Below are positions 1 to 7,526 of a DNA stretch of 11,680 nt, piece by piece. This DNA is from Chloroflexota bacterium (GTDB lineage: Bacteria; Chloroflexota; Anaerolineae; Anaerolineales; Anaerolineaceae), in assembly GCA_012797215.1 (NCBI GenBank), contig JAAZPN010000159.1:1-11680 (forward strand), read 5' to 3'. The stretch's first letter is position 1, and every line of letters begins with the position of its first letter. The notes beneath the pieces are model-generated. The model made no database searches. It was given only the letters and a program-made list of their open reading frames with translations, and was not told the DNA's origin. The position numbers and the translations under genes are program-made.

Positions 1-2136
1 CCACTGCAAACGCGCCTCCTCAAACTGCTGGCGGAGAAAAGGGGGGGCCCCCTGCGCGGAGCTCAAATTGACCACGCCCTGCCAAAACTGGAATGGCGCG
101 GCAGCCTGGAACGGTTGCGCAAAGCCGGATTGGTGCGCACCAGGAGCGTTTTCCCTCCACCGCGCGTGAGCCCAAAAGTGGTGCGTACTGCCCAACTGAC
201 CATTCCACCCGCGTCTGTTGCCGCGCTAAACCCACAGGAGCTGAGCCCGCGCGCTGAAACTGGCAAACGCCGCCTGGAAATACTAAAACTGCTTGCGGCT
301 GAACCATTCCCGATGGATTTCTCCTGGATTTACGCGCAAACCAACACTGCTTACGCGGACCTGAAAGCCCTCGCCGAGCAGGATTACCTGCATTTTAACG
401 AAACCGAGGTCTGGCGGGACCCATTGGAAAGCTTGCGTACAGAGACCGCGCAGCCTCCTGCGCTGACACAGGACCAGCAGCGCGTTTGGGAACAGCTGCA
501 GCCGCGGCTGGACGCGCCCGGCAGCAAGCCCATCCTTCTGCACGGCGTCACCGGTTCGGGCAAGACCGAAATTTATTTGCGCGCGGTCGCGCAAACTTTG
601 GCGCGCGGACGGCAGGTGATTGTCCTCGTCCCTGAAATCGCGATGACCCCCCAGGCAGTGCGTCGTTACATGGCGCGCTTCCCAAATCGCGTGGGTCTCT
701 ATCATTCCAAGCTTTCTGAAGGCGAACTTTATGACACCTGGCGGCGCGCGCGCAAAGGCGAGTTATCTATCATCGTCGGGGCGCGCAGCGCGCTCTTTGT
801 ACCGCTCCCGGATATCGGTCTCATCGTCCTGGATGAGTGCGACCATGAGTCTTACGACGAAACTGAACGGGAGCCGTTCTACCGCGCTGTGGAAGCGGCA
901 GAAGCCTACGCGCGCATCTGCGGAGCCGCGCTGATACTTGGTTCCGCCACGCCGCGCGTCAGTCAGTATTACAAGGCCCAAACCGGCGCCTGGCAGCTCC
1001 TGGAACTGCCCCGGCGCGTTTTGGCGCACCGCGAAACCCTGCGCCAACAAGCCGCCAGCCTGCACGCCGAGCTCTTGCCACCGTCGGACCAGGACGAACT
1101 GCTGAGCCTGGAACTGCCGCCGGTAGATGTGGTGGATATGCGCGCCGAGCTCAAAGAAGGCAATACCAGCGTGCTCTCGCGCGCGCTGCACTCCAATCTC
1201 GAAAAAGTGCTTACGAAAAATCAGCAAGCCATCCTCTTCCTCAACCGCAAAGGCAGCGCCACCTATGTGTTTTGCCGCGATTGCGGCAGCGCGCTGCTCT
1301 GTCCGCGGGATTTGAGCCCATTGGTCTACCATCAAGACCGCGGCGGGCTACTCTGCCACATTTGCGGCTACACGCGCGGCATGCCGGCCAAATGCCCGCA
1401 CTGCGGCAGTAAACAGATTCGCCAGATGGGCATTGGCACCGAGCGCCTGGAAGCGCTGGTTCAGCTGGCGTTTCCACAGGCTCGCTTGCTGCGCTGGGAC
1501 GCTGAAACAACCACCACCCGCGACGCCCACGAGTTGATACTCTCCCACTTCAGCGCGCATCGCGCGGACATCCTGATTGGCACGCAAATGCTGGCAAAAG
1601 GGTTGGATTTGCCGTTAGTGACGCTGGTGGGCATCATCCTGGCGGAAACTGGACTGAACCTCCCAGACTTTCGCGCGGCGGAACGCAGTTTTCAGGTCCT
1701 CACGCAGGTCAGCGGCCGCGCGGGGCGCAGCCCCTTGGGCGGGCGCGTTATTATGCAGACCTACCAGCCTGAAAATTATGTCATTCAAGCTGCCGCGAAG
1801 CACGATTTTTCCTCTTTTTACGCGCAGGAGCTTGCCCACCGCCGCGAACTGGGTTACCCGCCCTTCGCGCGGCTGGTGCGGCTGGAATACCGCAGCCCCT
1901 CCGAGGACAAATGCCGGCAAGAAGCGGAACTGCTGGCGGAAATTTTGCGCGCGGAGATTCAAGGGCTCGGGATGGCGCATACCGACTTTATCGGGCCGGT
2001 GCCCTGCTATACCCGCAAACTATTTGGTCGCTTCCGCTGGCAAATCATCCTGCGCGGTCCCGACCCAACCTCAATTCTGAATGGTCTGCCGCTGATGGGA
2101 TGGACTGTGGAAGTGGACCCGCCAAACCTGCTATAA
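1..2136 (+). CDS. priA: Primosomal protein N' (PriA replication-restart helicase), 5'-truncated by window edge
   Basis: PriA is a 3'-5' superfamily 2 DNA helicase that recognises stalled forks and reloads the replisome. The frame is open from base 1 and a TTG at 115 is only internal, so the true start lies outside; 711 residues are visible. Domains in order: winged-helix region with the 'V.RDPLE' ending (about 1-142); Walker A GVTGSGKT (182-189); motif II DECD at bases 832-843; motif III GSATP; a cysteine-rich zinc region inside the helicase (bases 1273-1407); then IGTERLE, GTQMLAKGLDLP, PDFRAAER and VSGRAGR motifs; and the PriA C-terminal domain (ELGYPPFARL). Missing from view is most of the N-terminal 3'-end-binding domain. 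Two oddities: motif II reads DECD where E. coli-type PriA has DEEH, and the fourth zinc cysteine is Asp (1309-1311). The rest of the frame is intact, so it is probably functional. Confidence 0.96.
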   Translation, partial: PLQTRLLKLLAEKRGGPLRGAQIDHALPKLEWRGSLERLRKAGLVRTRSVFPPPRVSPKVVRTAQLTIPPASVAALNPQELSPRAETGKRRLEILKLLAAEPFPMDFSWIYAQTNTAYADLKALAEQDYLHFNETEVWRDPLESLRTETAQPPALTQDQQRVWEQLQPRLDAPGSKPILLHGVTGSGKTEIYLRAVAQTLARGRQVIVLVPEIAMTPQAVRRYMARFPNRVGLYHSKLSEGELYDTWRRARKGELSIIVGARSALFVPLPDIGLIVLDECDHESYDETEREPFYRAVEAAEAYARICGAALILGSATPRVSQYYKAQTGAWQLLELPRRVLAHRETLRQQAASLHAELLPPSDQDELLSLELPPVDVVDMRAELKEGNTSVLSRALHSNLEKVLTKNQQAILFLNRKGSATYVFCRDCGSALLCPRDLSPLVYHQDRGGLLCHICGYTRGMPAKCPHCGSKQIRQMGIGTERLEALVQLAFPQARLLRWDAETTTTRDAHELILSHFSAHRADILIGTQMLAKGLDLPLVTLVGIILAETGLNLPDFRAAERSFQVLTQVSGRAGRSPLGGRVIMQTYQPENYVIQAAAKHDFSSFYAQELAHRRELGYPPFARLVRLEYRSPSEDKCRQEAELLAEILRAEIQGLGMAHTDFIGPVPCYTRKLFGRFRWQIILRGPDPTSILNGLPLMGWTVEVDPPNLL

Positions 2137-2137
2137 T
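2132..2137 (+). promoter_or_regulatory. Candidate -10 box overlapping the priA stop codon
   Basis: A perfect TATAAT spans the priA stop codon (TAA at 2134-2136). It lies 74 nt upstream of the phosphoribosyltransferase ATG, so a transcript would carry a leader of about 65 nt. No convincing -35 hexamer lies 16-18 nt upstream (the bases there are GGAAGT-like), and the match could be chance. It is listed because the sequence is AT-rich in a GC-rich setting and well placed to drive the next three genes. Confidence 0.3.
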
Positions 2138-2210
2138 ATTTTCGCGCGCAAAAACTCCGGGCTTGCCTAAGAGCCTGAATCGCCGGGAAAGCTGAAACTC
2201 AGGTGATGTG

Positions 2211-2726
2211 ATGAACCAACGCAATGAAATAATAACCTGGGACGAAGTCTCAAGACTGATAGACCACTTGCTCCCGCAGTTTAATCGCGTTTACACAGTC
2301 ATGGTAATGGTCACGCGCGGCGGCATCATCCCAGGCGGCATGCTTGCCGAAGCAATGAACATCCAGATGCTTTTCACCGCTTCGGTGGACTTCCCGGCTG
2401 AAACGCACACCCCCACCACCCCCCAATCTAAGTTCCTCACCTGGCCAAAGTTTCTCCAATTTCCAGAGGCCAGCCACCTGACTGACCAAAATGTGCTGAT
2501 TGTGGACGACGTCTGGGGTTCTGGCCGCACCATCACAGCCGTAAAAAACCGCGTCATGTCCGCGGGCGCCAGCCCTTCCACTTGCGTCTTACACTTTAAT
2601 CCCTATCGGAATTTATTCGGAAACTTGCGCCCCGATTATTACGCGGCCACCACAGACGCGCACATAATCTACCCGTGGGAAATGGACCGCGGTTTTCAAT
2701 CCAGATTTTTTAGCGGCATACACTAA
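2211..2726 (+). CDS. Purine phosphoribosyltransferase, Gpt-like (xanthine/guanine type)
   Basis: This is a type I phosphoribosyltransferase, an enzyme that joins a nucleobase to PRPP; purine salvage is the likely role. The PRPP-binding loop VLIVDDVWGSGRTI is at residues 95-108. Upstream, VTRGGIIPGGMLAEAMNI (34-51) matches the 'SRGGL.PG..LA..L.I' segment of Gpt-type enzymes, and the C-terminal region has the HIIYPWE segment typical of that group. The 171-residue length is close to Gpt (about 150-190). The start is ATG 2211, 7 nt after AGG of an AGGTGA ribosome-binding site at 2201; a GTG at 2208 would add one residue. The MFS gene follows after 34 nt. Xanthine, guanine or hypoxanthine specificity cannot be read from the sequence, and some relatives of this family act on other substrates. 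Confidence 0.85.
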   Translation: MNQRNEIITWDEVSRLIDHLLPQFNRVYTVMVMVTRGGIIPGGMLAEAMNIQMLFTASVDFPAETHTPTTPQSKFLTWPKFLQFPEASHLTDQNVLIVDDVWGSGRTITAVKNRVMSAGASPSTCVLHFNPYRNLFGNLRPDYYAATTDAHIIYPWEMDRGFQSRFFSGIH

Positions 2727-2760
2727 GCCTGCGCCCTGCCTGTGGCTGCCTGGAGGTTTC

Positions 2761-4194
2761 ATGCAAAAGTCCCTGCGTTGGTACGATAGCATTTTCATCA
2801 ATATCTATTACCTTGGCCTGACCGTTCGCAGCCAAACCCTCACCCCGCTTATCCTGCCCCTGCTGGTTCAGCAGTTTGTCGGGGACGCGACCAAAGGCAG
2901 TAGTTACGGCAGCATCCGGCTTTACTCATTAATGATTGCGCTGCTTGTCCAAGCTGTCATGGGCATGCTCTCGGACCGCAGCACCCTCCGCTGGGGCAAA
3001 CGCAGGCCGTTTATGCTTGCCAGCACAATTTTAGAAACAGCCGCGTTCATAGGCATTGGCGTAATCGCCGCGCAGATGGAAGGACAGGCAGGTTATGCCG
3101 CGCTATTCGCCGCGGTATTGCTTTCAATGATTTTTTCCAATATCGGCCACGGCGCGGCGCAGGGTCTCATTCCAGACCTGGTGCCGGAGAATCAGCGCGG
3201 ACGCTACTCGGGGCTGAAAACGCTTTTTGAACTTCCGCTCCCGCTAATTTTTGTTTCTTTCTTTGTCTCCAAAATGGTCAAAACCGGCAACTACTGGGCG
3301 GCAATTATTACCGTCATTGCCACGCTTCTCGTCTGCACCATCCTGGCCATGTTCGTCCGCGAAACGCCCCAAGAAAAAGCCCCTTCGCCCATGGATTGGC
3401 CGGCTATCGGGCGGCTGGTGGGCATGACCGCCCTTTTCACCGGCGTCATCCTCCTGGCGGGAGAGGCTGTCAAACGCTTGGTTCCGCTGGCGGACACCCT
3501 GCCTGGGATTTCCCGGCTGCTTCTGACCGGCGCGATTGGCGCGGCAGGCATGCTCGTTGCCGTTGCCGTGGGCGTCATCTTTTCCATGCGCATCAGCCTG
3601 GGCGCGGAAGCCGCTCAAAAACCGGCTTTTACCTGGTGGGTGGTCAATCGCCTGGCTTTTTTGGTTGGCGCGAACAATCTCGCCAGCTTTCTGCTCTACT
3701 TCATCCAGGAGCGATTTCCAGAGTTGCAGGGAAACGCCGCGGCAGGTCCTTCAGCTTTTCTGGTGATGATTGTCGGGGTGGCAATCCTGGCAGCCGCGCT
3801 GCCTGGCGGTTGGCTGACCGATAGGTTTGGCACCAAACCCTTAATTGCGGCCAGCGGCATCCTTGCCACGCTTGGCACAGCCGTCGTGATTGCATCTCCG
3901 GCCATTCCGGTTATGTATGTAGGTGGTGTTTTGGTAGGCTTGGGAGTCGGCATCTTTTATACCGCCAACTGGGCGCTGGGGACCAGCCTGGTCCCGCGCG
4001 AACAGGCCGGGCGCTACCTCGGTATTTCCAACCTGGCGGGAGCGGGCGCCGGCGCGATTGGCGCTTACATTGGCGGCCCGATTGGCGACGGGGCTGGTTT
4101 TGTGGTGCTGATGAGCATCTATGGATTCTTATTCCTGTTTTCCGTGTTAGTTTTGGGGCGGATTAAGACCAACCAACCCGCGGAGACGCTCTGA
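2761..4194 (+). CDS. Major facilitator superfamily transporter, GPH/SLC45-like loop signature
   Basis: This is a 477-residue integral membrane transporter with about 12 hydrophobic segments in two halves. The loop between TM2 and TM3 reads GMLSDRSTLRWGKRRPF (68-84), an MFS motif A variant. The SDR...WG.RRPF form is familiar from the glycoside-pentoside-hexuronide (GPH) and SLC45-like sugar symporters. The second half repeats motif A as GGWLTDRFGTKP before TM9, and the TM11 region is Gly-rich (AGAGAGAIGAYIGGP). ATG 2761 has a strong GGAGG at 2752-2756. The substrate is unknown: the loop hints at a sugar or glycoside, while the upstream phosphoribosyltransferase would allow a nucleobase or nucleoside. 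The 11-nt gap to the next gene suggests one operon. Confidence 0.88.
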   Translation: MQKSLRWYDSIFINIYYLGLTVRSQTLTPLILPLLVQQFVGDATKGSSYGSIRLYSLMIALLVQAVMGMLSDRSTLRWGKRRPFMLASTILETAAFIGIGVIAAQMEGQAGYAALFAAVLLSMIFSNIGHGAAQGLIPDLVPENQRGRYSGLKTLFELPLPLIFVSFFVSKMVKTGNYWAAIITVIATLLVCTILAMFVRETPQEKAPSPMDWPAIGRLVGMTALFTGVILLAGEAVKRLVPLADTLPGISRLLLTGAIGAAGMLVAVAVGVIFSMRISLGAEAAQKPAFTWWVVNRLAFLVGANNLASFLLYFIQERFPELQGNAAAGPSAFLVMIVGVAILAAALPGGWLTDRFGTKPLIAASGILATLGTAVVIASPAIPVMYVGGVLVGLGVGIFYTANWALGTSLVPREQAGRYLGISNLAGAGAGAIGAYIGGPIGDGAGFVVLMSIYGFLFLFSVLVLGRIKTNQPAETL

Positions 4195-4205
4195 GAGGCA
4201 GCCGG

Positions 4206-4988
4206 ATGACCTCCGCCGCGCCATTGGAAGCAGCCCGAATAGAACTGGCGAACTTTGCCAACAGCGCTGAGGCGCTGGGCTTGACTGAAACCCGCGCGAT
4301 ATTTTCAATTGGCTCCTTGCCTGGGGGGTACTTTCGCCCTGGGCAAAGCGACCTGGATGTGCTTGTCATCTTCCAGGGCGCTCCCTCTTTTGAAAACACG
4401 TTTACCGCGGCGCAGTTAACGGAAAAAGAACGCCTGCAAGCTCTTGCCATTCAGGCTGCTCCATACGAAATTGAACTGCTCTTTCTGCACGAAACGCGCC
4501 TGAGGCGCGACCCGCTTACAGGGCTCTTTCCGTACGCAGACTTTGCGCAGCGCCTCATTTCCCAGAGTGAACTGCTGTGGGGAGAACCAGACCTAAAAAG
4601 GCTGGAAGCCCCGACGAAGCAAGATTTTGCCTGCGCCTTCAAGCGCTACCTGGAATACCTGCAAAAGAAACAAGGGGAAGATTTTTTCACGCGGGGGGCT
4701 GTTCCAGAACTGCTCAAGCACGCCTTGGTGCTAATGCGTTATTACCTGCTGGTACAGCGCGGAGTACTGGAATACGATAAAACCCAGCTTGCCCGGCGTT
4801 ACCAGGACAATCAGCCGCCCCTGCCACTGCCTTCTGCCATCGCGCGCGCCCTGGACGCGCAGTTTGCAGGCAAGCCAATCTCCGCGCGGCTGAGCAAGTC
4901 GGTTCGCGCCGCGCTGCCCGATTTTCACGCCGCTTTATCGCGGGAAATTCTTAGATTACCCGCGCACGACGCTGACGCGCGATCCTGA
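4206..4988 (+). CDS. Nucleotidyltransferase-domain protein (Pol beta-like fold), function unknown
   Basis: This 260-residue cytoplasmic protein has an N-terminal minimal nucleotidyltransferase signature: FSIGSLPGG (33-41) followed by SDLDVLVIF (48-56), i.e. the GS...DxD pattern with D49 and D51 as probable metal ligands. A third carboxylate may be E88 or E90 in YEIELLF. The C-terminal half (about 140-250) looks helical and includes HALVLMRYYLLVQRG, the kind of helical domain seen after the catalytic core in aminoglycoside adenylyltransferases and antitoxin-type MNT proteins. No specific family is recognised, so the nucleotide transfer target is unknown. The start ATG 4206 follows GAGAGG that overlaps the stop of the transporter gene. 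The 3' end runs 33 nt into the convergent sbcC gene. Confidence 0.75.
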   Translation: MTSAAPLEAARIELANFANSAEALGLTETRAIFSIGSLPGGYFRPGQSDLDVLVIFQGAPSFENTFTAAQLTEKERLQALAIQAAPYEIELLFLHETRLRRDPLTGLFPYADFAQRLISQSELLWGEPDLKRLEAPTKQDFACAFKRYLEYLQKKQGEDFFTRGAVPELLKHALVLMRYYLLVQRGVLEYDKTQLARRYQDNQPPLPLPSAIARALDAQFAGKPISARLSKSVRAALPDFHAALSREILRLPAHDADARS

Positions 4989-7526
4989 GGGACCCTTTTC
5001 CACTTCAATCCGGTTGGGGAATTGCTCCCGCAATTCCTCAATGTGCGTGATGACTACAATCATGGCAAAGTCTTCCTGCACCTGACCAATGGCTTCCACC
5101 AGCCGCTGCCTTCCCTCAGCGTCCTGATTCCCAAAACCCTCATCAATCACCAGCGTGCGCAGTTGGGCGCCGCTGCGGCGCGAGAGCAGCCGCGCCAGCG
5201 CGAGGCGAATGCTAAAATTAATCCGGAAGGCTTCTCCGCCTGAATAGGTTTCATATTCCCGCGTGGAGGAGCCGTCGCTGATTTGAATATCCAGAGTTTC
5301 CAGTTTATCCGTGCGCCGGCTGTCTTTCAGTTCGCGCTGGGTAATAAAACTCACGCTCATGCTGTAATTTGAAAGTTTGCGCAGGATGCGGTTTGCCTCT
5401 TCCGAAAGCTCGGAGAGAGCTGGTTCAATCAGCATTGCTGGCACGCCGTCCTTAGAAAAAGCCCGTTCCAACACCTTCAGCCGCGCGATTTCAATGTTCA
5501 GCTGCTCCTTTTCTTTCCTCAGGCTGATTTTGCGGTCTTTCTGGTCAGTCAAGACCATCAAGTTCTGGCGGGCAGCCCCAACCTGACGATTTAGTGATGC
5601 TTCTGCTTCTTGCATCTCCCGAAGTGACTGCTCGGTCACCTGGATATCCGGTAAGCTGCCTTCAATATCAGCCAATTCCGCGGCCGCATTGGAACGTTCC
5701 GCCGCGGCGCGCTTCAGCTCCGCTTCTTGTTTTTCCAGGATTTCGCGCAGTTCCAAGACGTTTTGTTCCAACTGCCCGACCGAACTGCGGGCAATCTGCA
5801 GTTCGGTATAGGCGGTTTGCGCGGGTTCCGCCTGCCGGGTTTCTTCCCGTAAGCGCGAGTGCGCCTCCTGGTCATACGCCAGTCCAGCCATTTCCACAAG
5901 AATCTGCGCGCGCTCTGCCCGCTCTTGCGCGCAGAAGCTCTCGGCTTCAAGGGCAGCGCGCGTTTGCTCCAGCATAGGCGCTTTGGTTTTTTCAAACAAC
6001 TCAACCCTGCCTGCCTGCTGGCTCAGTAGTTGACCGAGCTGGTCTGCCTGCCTTATCAGATTTTGGACTTTCTTTTCATCGCTCTGAATCTGGGCGCGTT
6101 CTTCCGCGATTGCGCGTTGGCGCTGCGCAATGCGGTTTATTTCCTCTTTATTCTGGCTGAATTGCTCGCGTAGAAGCTGCCGCTCTTCGCTTAATTCCCG
6201 TTCAAGGCGCTCGCGGTCGTGCAAAGCCAACGGCTGCCCGCACAAGGGGCACTCCGCGCCTTCTACTTGTTGAACCTTTTCCAGCCGCTCGCTGAGTTCT
6301 TTGCCTTTGCGTTCAATGCCAGCGTTTTCCGCCGAAAGGTCTGAAAGCTGCGTTTGCAGGCTTTGGGTTTCAAGCTCCAAAGATTCTTTGCGGCTCACGC
6401 GTTCTTCCAGCTGCGCTATTTGGGCGTGCAGCTGCTCCTGTTGGACTTTGCGTCCGGCATCGGCTGCCGCATCAAGCTGCAACTGTTGTTTTTCTTGCTC
6501 CAGGTGCGTCTGTTCCGCCAGCAGTTTTTGCCGTTCCAGCGCGATTTTATTTTCAAGGTCGCGCTTGCGGTGTTCAAGCGGATGAAAGCGCTCAGAAAGC
6601 GCGTCCAGGCTGGCTAATTGCTTGCGCAGGGTCTCCAATTTTTTGAAGGCGGCTTCCACGTTCTGCGCGTTTGCCAATTGCGTCCGCAGTCCCGCCAACT
6701 TCGTCTCATTTTCGTCCAGTCGGCGGATTGACTCCTGCCGGGCGTCCTCAGCTTTGCGTTCCTGCTCTTCGTGCAAGGCCAGAATCTGCCGGTGGCTCTC
6801 AAGGCGCTGTTCCACCGCGCGTTTTTGGTCCAGCGCGGACTGTGCCAGACGGACTTCCGACCTGGCGTTCTTCAGTCTTTCTTCAAGCAGCTGCAGATTG
6901 GATTGCCGCATTGGCTCTTCATCCAGTTCAGCCTGGATTTCTTTCAGGTGCTCATCTTTGATTCGCACATCGCTCTGACGTTCTTTCACCAGTTCCGCGG
7001 TACGTTTGCGGTAGTCTTCCCAGCTGTCCAACCCTAAAATATTGCTCAGGATGCGCTTTCGGTCTGCCGGTTTTTGCGTGGCAAACAAATCCGCTTTGCC
7101 CTGCAAGAAGAAGGAGGCGTTAATGAAAGTTTCGTAATCCAGGCGCAGGGTGCGTTCGATTTTGGCATTGGTTTCGCTCAGCGTGCGTTCCGTCAGCACT
7201 TTCCAGGGGTTCTGGCTTTCTGGATTGCGAATATAGAATTCCAACTGCGTGCCTTTTCCGCGCGTGATGGAACGCGTGACACGGTAGACCTGGTGCTCAT
7301 ACGCGAACTCCAGGCTCACTTCCGCTTTCTGGCTGGCGTGGTGGATGATAGCTTCGTCCCTTCGGCGCGCCTGACCATATAGCGCGTAGGTGATAGCATC
7401 CAATAGCGAGGATTTGCCCGCGCCGTTCGGACCGGAGATGCACACGAGGTCCAACCCGGAAAAGTCAATCTCCACCGGCTCGCGGTACGAGGTAAAACCA
7501 GACAGGGAAAGTTTAATCGGTATCAT
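4956..7526 (-). CDS. sbcC: SbcC/Rad50-family ATPase with zinc hook
   Basis: This is a DNA-end-tethering ABC ATPase that normally works with the Mre11/SbcD nuclease in double-strand-break processing. Of 856 residues, the N-terminal half-ATPase has FTSYREP and Walker A GPNGAGKSS (32-40) and Q-loop FFLQG (Q142). A long Glu/Gln/Arg/Leu-rich coiled coil covers about 175-700, broken by the zinc hook CPLC at residues 426-429 (bases 6240-6251). The C-terminal half has the ABC signature SGGEAF (762-767), Walker B LVIDEG (D795, E796) and switch histidine H828. The length is near archaeal Rad50 and below E. coli SbcC (about 1050). The start is ATG 7526, where family similarity begins (MIPIKLSL); the open frame upstream is a shifted reading of herA. 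It overlaps herA by 14 nt with a GGTGA just upstream, which suggests translational coupling. No sbcD/mre11 adjoins it. Confidence 0.93.
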   Translation of the reverse strand: MIPIKLSLSGFTSYREPVEIDFSGLDLVCISGPNGAGKSSLLDAITYALYGQARRRDEAIIHHASQKAEVSLEFAYEHQVYRVTRSITRGKGTQLEFYIRNPESQNPWKVLTERTLSETNAKIERTLRLDYETFINASFFLQGKADLFATQKPADRKRILSNILGLDSWEDYRKRTAELVKERQSDVRIKDEHLKEIQAELDEEPMRQSNLQLLEERLKNARSEVRLAQSALDQKRAVEQRLESHRQILALHEEQERKAEDARQESIRRLDENETKLAGLRTQLANAQNVEAAFKKLETLRKQLASLDALSERFHPLEHRKRDLENKIALERQKLLAEQTHLEQEKQQLQLDAAADAGRKVQQEQLHAQIAQLEERVSRKESLELETQSLQTQLSDLSAENAGIERKGKELSERLEKVQQVEGAECPLCGQPLALHDRERLERELSEERQLLREQFSQNKEEINRIAQRQRAIAEERAQIQSDEKKVQNLIRQADQLGQLLSQQAGRVELFEKTKAPMLEQTRAALEAESFCAQERAERAQILVEMAGLAYDQEAHSRLREETRQAEPAQTAYTELQIARSSVGQLEQNVLELREILEKQEAELKRAAAERSNAAAELADIEGSLPDIQVTEQSLREMQEAEASLNRQVGAARQNLMVLTDQKDRKISLRKEKEQLNIEIARLKVLERAFSKDGVPAMLIEPALSELSEEANRILRKLSNYSMSVSFITQRELKDSRRTDKLETLDIQISDGSSTREYETYSGGEAFRINFSIRLALARLLSRRSGAQLRTLVIDEGFGNQDAEGRQRLVEAIGQVQEDFAMIVVITHIEELREQFPNRIEVEKGPSGSRVSVVRG

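Noticed and set aside
763..1335. 190-residue minus-strand open frame opposite priA
   Set aside because: It is fully antisense to the conserved PriA helicase core and shows no domain of its own.
2157..2186. Possible priA terminator hairpin
   Set aside because: Only a 4-bp GGCT/AGCC stem, with flanking CCGG repeats, can be drawn, and no T tract follows.
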